64,000 bases of DNA from Chitinophagaceae bacterium (lineage in GTDB: Bacteria; Bacteroidota; Bacteroidia; Chitinophagales; Chitinophagaceae), in the NCBI GenBank assembly GCA_947446645.1, contig CANFHA010000007.1:1-64000 (forward strand), written 5' to 3'. The translations under genes were made by a program, and so were the position numbers. Below, in pieces: positions 36,260-48,600 of this stretch; the stretch's first letter is position 1; every line of letters begins with the position of its first letter. The notes beneath the pieces were generated by a model. It saw only the letters and a program-made list of their open reading frames with translations, searched no databases and was not told the DNA's origin.

Positions 36260-38239
36260 TTATTTACTACGTTCGTTAAGCGTCATTACCACGCGGCGAT
36301 TCTTGGCGCGTCCTTCCGGAGTGTCGTTGGTTGCTATCGGCATCCTGGAGCCACGACCAACTGCGATGATACGCTCACGGTCTACACCCAGTTTAATGAG
36401 GTATTGTTTTACTGCATTTGCACGTTTGAAAGACAATATTTCGTTGCGCTCTACAGTACCTCTGTTGTCGGTATGCCCTTCGCAAATGATGTAGAAATTA
36501 CTATTCTTACCTACTTCAAGCACAGCCTGCTCCAGTACCGGATAAGAAGATGGAAGAATGGATGTTTTGCCGAATTCAAAAAGTATAGGGGTGGTGATGT
36601 CTGTTAATGCGCGATTATTTTCCGTTGGTTGCACGGTGGGTGCAGGAGGAGCAACATAGGCAAGCGTGACGTCTGTGCCATTTCCTTTACAATCACCTGC
36701 GCTAACGGTAATGCGGGAATAAGTACCTGCACACAAACCGGAGAGTGTAACTGCATTGTTTGAACCCACAATGCCTATGTAAGGTGACCTGGGCGCTCCG
36801 TTTACCACATAGTTAACGGTGATCTTTTGTCCGGCCTTGAGGCCACCAACGCTGATAGTACCGTCGCAGGCATCGGACGCTGTAGGGTTAGTAGATGATG
36901 TGTACACATTGAGTGGCGGATTCACCAATGTAACCTGGTTACCGTCCATGTGATGTTTACCCATTGTGACAACGATATTTGAGTAGCTGCCCGAAGCAAG
37001 TTTAGTTATCTTAACTGTGCCGGTTGCATCCACTGTCATGCCGGGGGCCATATTAGCCTTGCCATCAATTGTATAGTTTACGTTGACCAGCTTACCTGCA
37101 CCAAGTCCGTGAATGGATATAGCACCATCGGTAAGTCCGCAAGCTGTTGGGTCTGTTCCTTCAACGCTGATATTCTCCGGCTTCTTCTCGCCCTTCTTGC
37201 CAAACAGGAAGCGAATACCCAGGTTACCGCCATAAGACATGTCATTGCTCTTGCTTACATTATTAAGTACAGAGCTATAGTCGCCCGTCTTATCAGTCAG
37301 ACGGTAGTTATTAGTTGTATTATTATTGAAAGGCTGGTACATGAAGTAGCCGCCTACGGTGAGCGCTACATTATCAGAAAAGAAATAATTGATCGCGGGC
37401 CTGAACAGGAAACCTACCGAGCCGCTGGTATAAGAAACATCTCCTGATTTATGTGTTGGCGCAACACCCAAACCTACATTATATCCGTATCCCTGTTGCT
37501 GACTAAAGTATTGGGCCAGGGTCTGGCCATCAGTATGGGATGCGTTGAAATGTGCCTTTGTTATTTCCAGGTCAGTGTGATTTGGTGTCAACGAATTATC
37601 GTAAACAGTTATTATGCTTCCATCAGCAGTAGTAACGTGCTGTACTATTTCTTCGTAGTCAAATGTTGCATTCGTCTTGTAGCTGTTCTTCATTGTCACA
37701 TTGTACAGTATGCCAAGGTCGGCAGTAAAGCCGAACCTTTTTGAGAACCTTGTCTTATACTTCAGTACAATCGGAATATTCATATTGGTGATCTGCAGCG
37801 ATTCCTTTACGGGACCATTAGCGGTAATTATCTGCCGGGAAATATCATTTAGATTATCCGTAGACTGGTATTGCACATGAAAATTATCTAACGTGGCATC
37901 TCCACTTTGCGCCAGATACATAAATCCTAATCCGATACCAAAATGATTGCTGTTGCCGAAGAAGTAACCGAGCTGCAGATCAGCACCAAAAGATGTTCCG
38001 TTGGTAAACTTTAAGTTTCCGAGGTTAGCATCGCTCAGCGCATTGAGGTAATTGCCCATAGAATTGCCCGTAGTCATGTCTCTTGTAAGCACACCGCCCA
38101 TGAGATTCAGGTCAATGGCCCATCTTGGCATAAGCGCATCTTTTGCATACTCCTTGTGTTTTTTTGTTGAGTCTTTCGTCTGAGCAGTGGCCGACAACAT
38201 GCCGTTGGCAGCTATCAACAAGAAAAATAATTTTTTCAT
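36260..38239 (-). CDS. OmpA-family outer-membrane protein with two internal adhesin-like repeats
   Basis: 659 residues. A signal peptide (ending SATAQ) is followed by a beta-barrel domain with alternating aromatic strands (~25-355) of the outer-membrane porin-like kind. Two ~85-residue domains follow, starting near 363 (TACGLTDGAISIHGL) and 452 (SDACDGTISVGGLKAGQ), which resemble each other and the repeats of SprB-like adhesins. An OmpA peptidoglycan-binding domain ends the protein (from ~550, with EGHTDNRGTVERNEILSFKRA and SRMPIATNDTPEGRAKNRRV). It should span the outer membrane and bind the wall through the last domain. It lies 50 bases downstream of the glycine-rich T9SS gene, on the same strand. 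Confidence 0.88.
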   Translation of the reverse strand: MKKLFFLLIAANGMLSATAQTKDSTKKHKEYAKDALMPRWAIDLNLMGGVLTRDMTTGNSMGNYLNALSDANLGNLKFTNGTSFGADLQLGYFFGNSNHFGIGLGFMYLAQSGDATLDNFHVQYQSTDNLNDISRQIITANGPVKESLQITNMNIPIVLKYKTRFSKRFGFTADLGILYNVTMKNSYKTNATFDYEEIVQHVTTADGSIITVYDNSLTPNHTDLEITKAHFNASHTDGQTLAQYFSQQQGYGYNVGLGVAPTHKSGDVSYTSGSVGFLFRPAINYFFSDNVALTVGGYFMYQPFNNNTTNNYRLTDKTGDYSSVLNNVSKSNDMSYGGNLGIRFLFGKKGEKKPENISVEGTDPTACGLTDGAISIHGLGAGKLVNVNYTIDGKANMAPGMTVDATGTVKITKLASGSYSNIVVTMGKHHMDGNQVTLVNPPLNVYTSSTNPTASDACDGTISVGGLKAGQKITVNYVVNGAPRSPYIGIVGSNNAVTLSGLCAGTYSRITVSAGDCKGNGTDVTLAYVAPPAPTVQPTENNRALTDITTPILFEFGKTSILPSSYPVLEQAVLEVGKNSNFYIICEGHTDNRGTVERNEILSFKRANAVKQYLIKLGVDRERIIAVGRGSRMPIATNDTPEGRAKNRRVVMTLNERSK

Positions 38240-38289
38240 CTATGTGCTTTTAAATGTTGTTCCCCCGATTACTACCAGGGCTTATCGAA

Positions 38290-41200
38290 TTAATTCTTAA
38301 CAAACTTTGCTGATGCAACTTTTACTCCTTCACGGAAACAATCTATCATGTAACAGCCATTTGGTAATGAAGCTACATCAAGTCTTGCCCTGTTATTAAC
38401 AGCAGCTGTAGTGCCGAGCTTCTGCCCAAGCATGTTTGTAATCTCAATTTTTATATTACCGCCATTAACACCGCCGATCTCTACATTTACATTATCGGCA
38501 GCAGGATTCGGATAAACGTTAATTACCGTCTCACTGCTATTCATAGTTACAATGCCGGTGCTTGACCGAGGTGTATTGAAATAAGACTTCTGGCTGCAAT
38601 CGCCCTTAGTGGTCATAACCCAATAATACTTGTTGGCTGTATCCGGATTCTGGTTAAAATAATTCTGGTTATTCTCTCCGGTGATCAGCGTAGAATCGAA
38701 CGTAACCGCATCATCGTACCCCCACTGGTAGTTATCGACGTCTGCATTTTTACAAATGAACTGGCCGGCAAAATATATTACCTCATGGGATGGACTCACT
38801 GACGAGCCAACATTTACCTGGAAAGTATTACCAAGCTGGCAGCCTGTGGTATCATTTTGTGTTACGAGGTAAACTGTAGCAACACCAGGAGTAGTAAAAT
38901 TGATCAGCGCATACTGGCCATCATTGCCAATGGCCCAAACAGTACCGTTGTCAGTGATCCAGTTATAGCTCATACCAGCCGCAGGGGGAACCGAAGTACC
39001 AAAATTCTGATACATAGTATTATCACAAAGGCTTGAGCCAGGATGTATAGATATACCAGGAGTGGCCGGTGAAGGGTTGACCGTAACATTCACGATCTCG
39101 TTGTGGCTGCAGCCGTATGCTGTGAGCGTATATAAGAATGCAATATTGGCAGGCACAGACAAACTGCTTGTGATCGTTTCATTTATAATACCTGTTCCGT
39201 TGTTACCGGTTGGGGTTATGCCTGCAACGGCAGCGGCAGACCAAGCGAAGCTGGTGGTAGGTGTGTAGCTGGCGGGATAATAAAGGAAATCAGAACCACT
39301 ACATATAACCTGTGCAGAATCTGAATACAGGCGCGGAGTAGGATGTACGATGACACTTACGTCCTGTGTATTACTACAGCCATTGGCCGTAATGTTGAAT
39401 ACATAGGTTACCGCAACGTTTATATAAGTAGTGTTAACCAGGCTTTCGTGTACGCTATCTGCGCCACTACCTGGAAATTCATTAATACCTGGCACATATG
39501 CGCGGGTCCATGTAAATGTGGAATTAGCAGTAGCACCAACCGGCACATAGCTAAAAATAGTGCTGTCGCAGATAGGAGCAGCCACTGATGGGCTCTGCAA
39601 TACCGGAGTCGGATCAACTTTTACTGTTACGTTTTGTGTATTGCTGCACCCGTTGGCTGTAAGCGTGTAAACATAGATGACGGGAATGATATCGTGGGTA
39701 GTATTTATAAGTATCTCATCGATACTGAAACCACCGGAATTTGGTGACTCATTAATACCAACGATAGTATCGCGATACCATGCAAATTCGGTGCCGGGCG
39801 TAAGACTTTCCGGAACATAAGTAAAGACAGTATTGCTACAAATGGAATCAGGAGTAAGTGTGGTGCTGAGCACAGGTCTAGGGAATACAGTATTTGTCAG
39901 GTATTCCACATTTATACAGCCATTTGCTGTAAGCGTATCCGCATAGGTGACCACTACCGGAAGCGGCGTGCTATTTACCAATGTGTCATTTATCTCAGCT
40001 CCTGTACTCGTGCGCGCCGGATTAGTTATGCCTGCCACGGCACCACGACTCCAGGCAAACGTAGTTCCCGTCGTAGCGCTTGTAGCTACATAGCTCATAG
40101 CTGTGCTGTCGCAAACAGGCGACATAGCCGGCGAGTTGATCCTGGGTGTTGGGTTTACTGTAAGTGTAACGTTCTGTGTATAGTTGCAGACTCCTGAATT
40201 GACACTTAATGTATAAACATACACTGCCACAACCTGATTAGCTGTTGTATCAATAAGGGTTTCACTTATACTGCCCGATGCTCCCAGTGAAGCCATATTA
40301 GAGATACCTGAAACGGCTGTCCTGCTCCATGAAAGTGACGTTCCATCAAAACTACTGTTTGCTGTGTACTCAAAGGGTGCACCGCTACATATAGCCGCGG
40401 GTGTAAGTGTGCTGGTAAGTACCGGATATGGGTATACATTAACCGTTACGGGCTGAACATTTTTACAATTGCCAAAATGCAAAGTATCTATGTATACAAC
40501 CGGAATAACTGCATTTGTAGTGTTTATAAATACTTCATTTATTTCAGATCCGGCACCCACGGTATCTCCATTAATGAGGCCGGATATATTTGCCCTGCTC
40601 CATGTAAACGTAGTGCCCGGCAGATATGGATCCTGCAGATATGCAAATGTGCCACTATCGCAAATGCCGGCTGGTGTGGTGGTGCTATGCAGCCTCAGCT
40701 CAGGAATAGCAGTTATTGTAAATGTCTGTGATACGCCAATGCATCCATTAGCTGTAGGCGTAACCACAAACGTATCGATAATGACCTGGTCAAGGGAATT
40801 GTTCTGTGGAGGGAACTTGCCGATCTGACCTGTACCAATGCTTAAATAACCGATCAGCCCCAAGCCAAAATCCGGATTAGAACTTACCCAGTTATAGTCA
40901 ATATGTACTGAATCAGGAGCGCCGGTAAACAGGATATCGGATGTGGAATCACCGTGACAAACGGTTTGTCCTGATACCGGGTTCATAGTTGGTATCGCGT
41001 TAACCGTCACACTAAATGTATATTCCGGACTTGTGCAGGTGGTATTTGCTATAGTGATCTTACCTGTGTAAACAGCAGGTGCTGTGCCCAACGGAATGTT
41101 AAGCGCAATGGGTGAAGCGGGCAATGCTGCAGTAACATCGGTGAAGCCAGCAATATGTGCAGGTCCATCCCATGCAATGGTGTAAGTAGCGGGAATGGTA

Positions 41201-42462
41201 TAATTGAAAACGATAACGCCATTTGTAGTGTCGTAGCCGTTGGTGTATACAACACCACTTGTGCTCCCTGCATTAGCATAAGATGATCCGCCGCCACCGC
41301 CGGTCCATACGCCGCCGCCGCCGCCATAATAGCCGCCACCGCCGCCGCCGGAAATACCATCTAAGCTGCCATTACCACCCATACCCAGCGATCCATCCAT
41401 ACCCGGCAGCCAACCTGCGTAGAGTGCACCTGTACCACCAGCCGATTGCGTACCGCCGCCAGCACGATTGGTAGGAGCTAATCCACCGTTATTGGCACTA
41501 TTGCCGCCTGTGAGACCGCCGCCATTGCCACCGGCCAATGTACCTGTAGAATCCCAGCCATCACCGGCGCCGCCGCCAGCTACTACTACCCTATTGGGAA
41601 GGCCGTCATCTCCGATCCGTATATCCGAAGCGCCGCCGCCTGCGCCGCCACTACCATATAAGTAGCCATAGGAATTGCCGCCGCCATTAAAACCTCCGGG
41701 TGCACCATCTAACGCTCCGTCTCCACCTACTCCACCCACAAAGAGGTAAAGTGTGTTAACGTTAGTTACATTCAGTGTGCCCTGTACGCGCGCGCCGTAG
41801 CCAGGAAGATATACAGGAGGCGTGGCATTTTGCCTACCTCCGCGTGCACCTTGTACGTCGAAATTCAGTGATGTAACGCCAACGGGTATGGACCATAAGG
41901 TTTCATTTCCGGTATAGTTGAACGTAATGCTCTTAGGACCTGCATTAGCCAGATCGGTAAAAGACAATAATGCAGCGGTGGTGCCGGCGCATACCGGAAT
42001 ATTAGTATTAATCAGCGAAAACGAAGGCTGAGTGTTGTTGTTGAACGTAATGAACACATTTTGTACCGGGTTCACCCCATCACTTACGGAGATCTGAATC
42101 TGATCTGTTGATGAATCTGACGGAGTGTACACTATTGCGGTGGGTGTAACCGTGCCACCAGATGTTGCAACCTGTGGACTTTCGAGACCTGTAAGCGTGC
42201 CATGCGAAGGGCCGCTAACAAGAGACCATGTAATAGTAAGGGCGGGAGTAGGGTCGGTGACCGTGAGCCACTGGCTAATATTAAAGGCAGAATGTTCACA
42301 GACAGAGAAAGTACGGTTAAGACCGGAATCTACAGTTACCTGCGATAGTGCAGGTAACCCACAAAGTAGTATTCCCGCGATTACAAACGTTCGCAGGTAA
42401 TTTAATCCGTTAACCAATTTTTTGTTCTCTGCCTCAACAGCACGTAGTAATCCTGATCTCAT
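38290..42462 (-). CDS. Glycine-rich, PKD-like repeat protein with T9SS sorting domain
   Basis: 1390 residues. A signal segment lies within residues 25-45 (ending ALSQ). Ig-like parts are followed by a long Gly-rich stretch (~255-395, with runs like GGGGGGYYGGGGG), reminiscent of the ALK-type glycine-rich domain. Six PKD-like repeats of ~89 residues follow from ~591 to ~1135 (each with a 'CSxTxFxYxP ... FxWxRxxVxGI' start and 'VYTLTANGCSNTQNV' end), then one more Ig-like domain. The C-terminal type A T9SS domain is VINVYPNPAADNVNVEI, then GCYMIDCF. Expected to be exported and displayed on the surface. Its neighbour upstream is the giant repeat protein, 176 bases away, so joint expression is plausible. 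Confidence 0.88.
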   Translation of the reverse strand: MRSGLLRAVEAENKKLVNGLNYLRTFVIAGILLCGLPALSQVTVDSGLNRTFSVCEHSAFNISQWLTVTDPTPALTITWSLVSGPSHGTLTGLESPQVATSGGTVTPTAIVYTPSDSSTDQIQISVSDGVNPVQNVFITFNNNTQPSFSLINTNIPVCAGTTAALLSFTDLANAGPKSITFNYTGNETLWSIPVGVTSLNFDVQGARGGRQNATPPVYLPGYGARVQGTLNVTNVNTLYLFVGGVGGDGALDGAPGGFNGGGNSYGYLYGSGGAGGGASDIRIGDDGLPNRVVVAGGGAGDGWDSTGTLAGGNGGGLTGGNSANNGGLAPTNRAGGGTQSAGGTGALYAGWLPGMDGSLGMGGNGSLDGISGGGGGGYYGGGGGVWTGGGGGSSYANAGSTSGVVYTNGYDTTNGVIVFNYTIPATYTIAWDGPAHIAGFTDVTAALPASPIALNIPLGTAPAVYTGKITIANTTCTSPEYTFSVTVNAIPTMNPVSGQTVCHGDSTSDILFTGAPDSVHIDYNWVSSNPDFGLGLIGYLSIGTGQIGKFPPQNNSLDQVIIDTFVVTPTANGCIGVSQTFTITAIPELRLHSTTTPAGICDSGTFAYLQDPYLPGTTFTWSRANISGLINGDTVGAGSEINEVFINTTNAVIPVVYIDTLHFGNCKNVQPVTVNVYPYPVLTSTLTPAAICSGAPFEYTANSSFDGTSLSWSRTAVSGISNMASLGASGSISETLIDTTANQVVAVYVYTLSVNSGVCNYTQNVTLTVNPTPRINSPAMSPVCDSTAMSYVATSATTGTTFAWSRGAVAGITNPARTSTGAEINDTLVNSTPLPVVVTYADTLTANGCINVEYLTNTVFPRPVLSTTLTPDSICSNTVFTYVPESLTPGTEFAWYRDTIVGINESPNSGGFSIDEILINTTHDIIPVIYVYTLTANGCSNTQNVTVKVDPTPVLQSPSVAAPICDSTIFSYVPVGATANSTFTWTRAYVPGINEFPGSGADSVHESLVNTTYINVAVTYVFNITANGCSNTQDVSVIVHPTPRLYSDSAQVICSGSDFLYYPASYTPTTSFAWSAAAVAGITPTGNNGTGIINETITSSLSVPANIAFLYTLTAYGCSHNEIVNVTVNPSPATPGISIHPGSSLCDNTMYQNFGTSVPPAAGMSYNWITDNGTVWAIGNDGQYALINFTTPGVATVYLVTQNDTTGCQLGNTFQVNVGSSVSPSHEVIYFAGQFICKNADVDNYQWGYDDAVTFDSTLITGENNQNYFNQNPDTANKYYWVMTTKGDCSQKSYFNTPRSSTGIVTMNSSETVINVYPNPAADNVNVEIGGVNGGNIKIEITNMLGQKLGTTAAVNNRARLDVASLPNGCYMIDCFREGVKVASAKFVKN

Positions 42463-42638
42463 ATCAATATAGTTTATGAAATAATGCCGAAAAATACTTA
42501 AATAAAAGCAGTAATTACGGATTAGCGGCCCTTTTTTTTATAACTGCTGGTTACTTTTCCTAAAATGAAGGGTTATTCACAAATCATTTACAATTAAGCG
42601 ATAGGATATGCAAGATATATAAATGCAAAAGGTGTTCA

Positions 42639-45600
42639 TTAGTTGCGAACAACAAAATGTAAAACAACATTTTGACCCAGAGAACGCCCAAGATTATCTT
42701 TTCGAAAAATAGTAAGCAGGTACATACCGTTTGGTAAATAACCGGTTAATTGTATATTTTGGCTAATATTTCCATTAGGGGCCTTTGAATCATGCTCGTA
42801 AACAATACTACCGAGCATATCCGTTACTTCAATGGAAATTGACGCGCATGAACCCAGGTTTCCAAGAACGGTGAACATTCCGTTGTTTGGGTTAGGTATC
42901 AACTGTACATTGTTGGTGGCTTTTGCAATATCGTCCACGCCAACATTATTGACGGTAATAACTACAGCTCCAATGCCAGATGCTGCCCCACAGGAATTCG
43001 TTCCGGTAACAAAACAAGCAATGGTATCATTATTATTAAATGAGCCACTTATATAAGTATCATCGGTGGCTCCGGGAATGTCGAGGCCGTTTATCCTCCA
43101 TTGATAGGTAGCAACTGCTAAATTACTTACCCCGGCTACCAATGTATCTGGCTGGCCGGCACTAATGGTAAGCCCGGGGTGCGCAGTGACGACAACGGCG
43201 GGAATAATGGCCGGCATTACAGCGATATTGATATTATTGCTGTAAGCGGTGTCTGTGACAAGGCATGTATAGTTGCTGTGCAGCACACCGAGAACATTAT
43301 CTCCGTTGGCCGGAAGGTAGGTATAGGTGCTGCCCCACCCTGCGTCTGTGCCATTTTTTATCCAGTGGTAAGCAGGCGCGGAGCCACCGTAAAGTGGTGT
43401 GGGTATAATAGTCACCGGAGTTCCGGCGCAGACCGTATCGTCGGGGCTTATGGATATATGGAGTGAAGGTAAAGCGCTTATCGTTGTTACGACGGTAAAT
43501 GTGCCGGTAGCAGCGGGAGGAGTAGCACAAACAGCATTGCTGAGCATGGTAACAGATACAACCTGGCCACTTAGCGGCGCAAATGTATATGTGCTGTCAG
43601 CACTGAGCGAGCCGACGGGGAGCCCATTTACAAACCACTGATAGGAAGGTGAGGTTCCCCCATTTGTGGACAGCGCTTTAAATGTGGCATTTGCGCCAGC
43701 GCAGACTGTGCCACCAAGCGCAGTTGTGACGCTGACTGACGGAACAACGACGGGTGTGATGTTGATGACAGCAGTGCCAGCCATAGTACTGCGGCAACCA
43801 GTACTGGAATTGACTGCGCTAACAGCATAGGTGCCGGTAACCGAGTATGGGCCAAAGAAAATAGCTGAGCCGGTACCCGGCAATGAAGCAACAAATGAGG
43901 TGTCCCTGAATATCGAATAGCTAACACCCGGATCCGAACCGTTGAGCTGAACCAATGAGCCAGTAGAACCTGCACAATAATTGCCGCCACCAAGTACGTT
44001 GTATGACGCAGGTAAAAGATTGACAGTAACATTGAGCGTGGCACTGCAGCCGCTGGGCAGCGAATAAGATATTATTGTGATGCCGGAAGAATGGGCAAGC
44101 GCCTCGCCTGAGGCTGAAATTGATACTACGAATGGTGTGCTGCTAGTCCATGTGCCGCCGGTGGCCAGGTCGCTGAATGTATAGGATGAGCCGGCACACA
44201 AACTAGTACTGCCAGTCACCGGGTAAAGTGGATTTACTGTAACTATCTTTGTAACGGCACAGCCTGTGGACATAGTGTAGCTGATGGTAGTGGAGCCGCC
44301 GGAAACGCCAATGACCTTTCCTGTACCTGCCTCAACAGTAGCAATACCGGGATCTGCACTGCTCCATGATCCGCCGGGGACAATATCACTAAGCATAATA
44401 AAATTACCCTGGCAAACCAATGCTGCGCCAGTGATAGGTGCCGGATAAGGATTTACCGTAATAATAGCAGATGTGGTGCAACCTGTAGGCAGTGTGTATG
44501 TTACTACCGTGGTACCAAGTGCAACACCGGTGGCAATACCCGATGTAAGGCCGATAGTGGCGACCGAGGGGACTGTGCTGGTCCAGGTGCCACCTGTTAA
44601 TGAATCAGAGAAGCTGACATTGGTTCCGAGGCATACACTCCTGCTGCCGACAATGACTGATGGAAGCGGATTAACGGTAAATTGCTTTGTAGCTATACAG
44701 CCCTGTGGCAGTGTGTAGGTAATGTTCACCACTCCGGCGGATAAGCCGTTTAACAATCCTGTTGCGGAGCCTAGGGAAGCCATTGAGGAATTGCTGCTGC
44801 TCCATGTGCCGCCTGCCGAAGTATCACTAAATATGGTATTGGCAGTTGCGCATATACTGTCTATCCCCAGTATGGCCCCGGGCGTAGGGTTTACGGTAAC
44901 AACCAACGTATTAATGCAGCCGGTAGGCAATGTGTAGGTAACAATGGTACTACCCGGCGTTGTGCCAATGATATTGCCAGTTGTGGTGCTAATGGTGGCA
45001 ATACCGGATGCTGCGCTACTCCAGGTTCCTCCTTCCTCAGGATCGGTGAGGGTATATATCAGACCGGTGCAAATTGTATTTGTTCCTGAAATGGCAGCGG
45101 GCAATGGATTGATAGTAACCACGACCGATGTGGAACAACCCGTGCCAAGCAAATAGCTAATAATGCTGGTGCCGGCAGCAACTCCGGTTACGATTCCCGA
45201 GCTGGAGCCGATGTTGGCGACAGCGGTGTTGCTGCTTGTCCATGTGCCTGAAGCTGAAGCATCGGACAGAGATGATGTAAGTCCCGCACAAACTGCCAGT
45301 ACTCCGTTAATGGCTGGTGGTGTAGCAAAGACTGTTTCTGCTTTTGTTATAGTACAACCAGTGGGTAAGGTATAAGTGACTATAGCAAGGCCTGAGGAAA
45401 TACCGGTAACAATACCCGATGTGACACCGACTGAAGCAACCGCGCCAGAAGTGGTGATACTCCATGTGCCGCCGGCCGAGGCATCGGTCAGTGTTATTGT
45501 CGTACCTGTGCAGACTGCATCAGGACCGGTTATTGCAATAGGCAAAGGGTTAACAGTGAGAATTGTAGTGACCAGGCAGCCTGTAGGATATGTATATGTG

Positions 45601-48600
45601 ATGCCAGAGGTACCTGCACTCATCCCCGTTGCGATGCCTGCTGTGCTGATGTTGGCGGTTAGCAGATTGCCACTGGTCCATGTGCCTCCTGCTGAGGATG
45701 TAAGATTAGTAGTTAAGCCGGCGCAAACGGTAAGGGTGCCGAAGATCGCAGCCGGCAGCGGATTAACAGTGAGTACAGCCGAAGTATAGCAACCGGTAGA
45801 CAATGTATAGGTGACAACAGACGTGCCTGCAACGAGTCCATTTGCGATTCCTGAAGTGGAGCCGATTGTTACTATTGATGATGCACCCGAACTCCAGGCA
45901 CCGCCGGAAATGGCATCTGATAATTGTATTGATGATCCGGCGCACACGGTTAGCGTACCTGTAATGTTTAATGGAAGCGGGTTGACAGTAATTGTTTTAA
46001 CAGCAATACAACCTGTGGGCAAAGTATAGGTAATGACCGTGCTGCCTGCCGAAAGGGCTGTAACAGTTCCTGATGATGAGCCAACAGTGGCGATTGTTGT
46101 ATTGTCAGAACTCCAATGTCCACCGGGTGTAGGGTTACCCAGAGAAATATTTGATCCTGCACAAACACTGGTTGCGCCGGAAATGCTGGCCGGTAAAAAA
46201 TTGACTGTAACGACGGCTGTAGTAAGACAGCCTGTAGGCAGCGTATAAATGACTAATGTAGTACCTGCGCCTATACCAGAGACTATGCCGCTGCTCGCGC
46301 CAATTGCTGCAATGGACGGAGTGACTGATGCCCAGGAGCCGCCTGCTGCAGTGTCTGTGAGGGCGGTGGTGAGGCCAATACACACTGCCCTATTACCGCT
46401 GATATTTTGTGGTAGTGGATTTACAGATATAACTGAAGTTGTAAAGCAGCCTGTTGGCAATGTATAGGTAACTATGCCTGAGCCCGCTGAGATAGCAGTA
46501 ATAACGCCAGTTGCGGAACCTACCGTGATTAACGGACCGAGGCCGGTGGACCATGAGCCTCCTGCACTGGCATCACTAAGAGATACAGAAGACCCTGCAC
46601 ACAATGTTGTTGTGCCGCTGATAGCTGCAGGTAGCGGATAGACTGTAACAAGTGTTGTGACTTTGCAGCTGGTAGGTAATGTGTAGGTTACTAAGGCAGT
46701 TCCCGCAGATAGGCCACTGGCAGAACCAGTGGCGGCATCAATAGAAATTATTGCTGACGACGTAGTACTCCAGGTGCCACCAGTGGTAGCATCTGACAGG
46801 TTTGTATTTAGCCCTGCACAAACCCCTGTTGTTCCGGTTATAGCTGCAGGTAACGGATCAATAATTACGGCTGCGGTCGTAAGGCAACCTGTTGGTAGTG
46901 TGTATGTGATAGTCGCGTTGCCGGCAGAAGCGCCGGTCATTGTACCCGTACCTGAACCAATAGTTGCGATCAGCGGAGCACTGCTAGTCCAGGATCCACC
47001 GGGTGTAGGATCAGTTAGTGTACTTGTCAGTCCGTAGCAGATCTCTCGCGTCCCATAAATTCCCAAGGGTAGCGGATTTACAGTAACTGTTGCCTGGGCT
47101 GTGCAGCCAGTACCAATCGTAAAGGTGATATTGGCTGTTCCCGGTGACACGCCCGAGACAAGGCCTGTAGCAATGTCAACTGATGCAACAGATAGATTGC
47201 CGCTTGTCCATACACCACTACCAGAAGCATCGCTAAGGGATGTGGCAAGACCTGCGCACACAGACCGATTGCCGAGGATGCCAGATGGCAGCGAATTAAC
47301 AGTAACCACAGTAGAAGTGGCGCAGCCGGGACTAAGCACGAATGAAATTGTTGCGGTTCCTGCGCTGCTCCCGGTGACAACGCCTGTAGTAAATGTAACA
47401 GGTGCCACACTCACATTACTTGTTGTCCAGGTGCCGAATCCGCTGGCATCGCTTAGTGTCGACGTGTAACCGGAACAAACGAAGGTATTTCCTGAAATGG
47501 GTGCGAGGACATTGAGTGTAACTACTTTTGATGCAGCACAGCCTGTGGTCAGCGCATAAGTGATACCTGCGGTACCGGCAGCTATACCTGTAATAACACC
47601 GGTTAAACTTCCGGCGGTAGCAATGCCAATATTGTCACTGCTCCATGTGCCGCCCGGCGTAGCATCGGTCAGATTCGAGGTTAAGCCTACACAGAAAGTC
47701 AGGTTACCGTTTATTGGCGTTGGCAATGCATTTACCGTAATGTTAGTGGTGCGATAACAGCCGGTTGGTAAGGTATAGGTAATAATGGTAGTACCTGCGG
47801 ATTGTCCTGTCACTATACCGGATAAAGAGCCGATGGTAGCAATTGTAGCGTTATTACTACTCCATGTTCCGCCGGTTGAGGTATTGGTCAGCGTTGTATT
47901 AGCGCCCTGGCATACGTTAAATGGCCCCGTTATTATATCGGGCAGCGGATTCACGGTTATTAGTAAAGAAACGTTACAACCGGTTGGCAAGATGTAGGTA
48001 ATGGAGGTTGTTCCGGCGTTTATTCCACTAAGGATTCCCGTAAGTGAACCAATAGATGCAACAGATGACAATGCGCTTGTCCACGTGCCACCGGTGGAGA
48101 GATCAGAGAGGCCGGATGAGGAACCTACGCATAGCGAAGATGCACCTGATATAGGCGTTGGTAAAGGATCAACCGTAACAATTGCAGTAGTATAGCAGGC
48201 GGCACCTACCACAGAAGGCAAGATGTATGTGATTAGAGTAGTGCCGGCAGTGTAGCCCGTGACAACACCCGAAGCAGAGCCGATAGTGGCCGTTGATGGG
48301 TTTGCACTGACCCATGTACCTGTGCCGCTGGCATCAATAAGCGTTGTAACTGATCCTGAGCAAACCGATCTTGTACCGGAGATAGTTGATGGCAATGGAT
48401 TTACGGTTATCGTATCAACAGCTATGCAACTAGTACCACCTGGTATAGGTGTAGCATACGTAATGATTGCGGTACCTGCCGATATGCCCGTAACGACGCC
48501 CGTGGCTGTGCCCGCCGAAGCAACGGCAATATTGCCCGAGCTCCAGGTGCCACCCGGTGTGGCATCGCTAAGTGTTATGCCCAGACCAATGCAAACTCCC

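Noticed and set aside
40469-41665. Plus-strand frames opposite the glycine-rich protein (Pro-, Arg- and His-rich)
   Set aside because: They reflect the reverse complement of GGN codons for glycine and lack any context of a gene.
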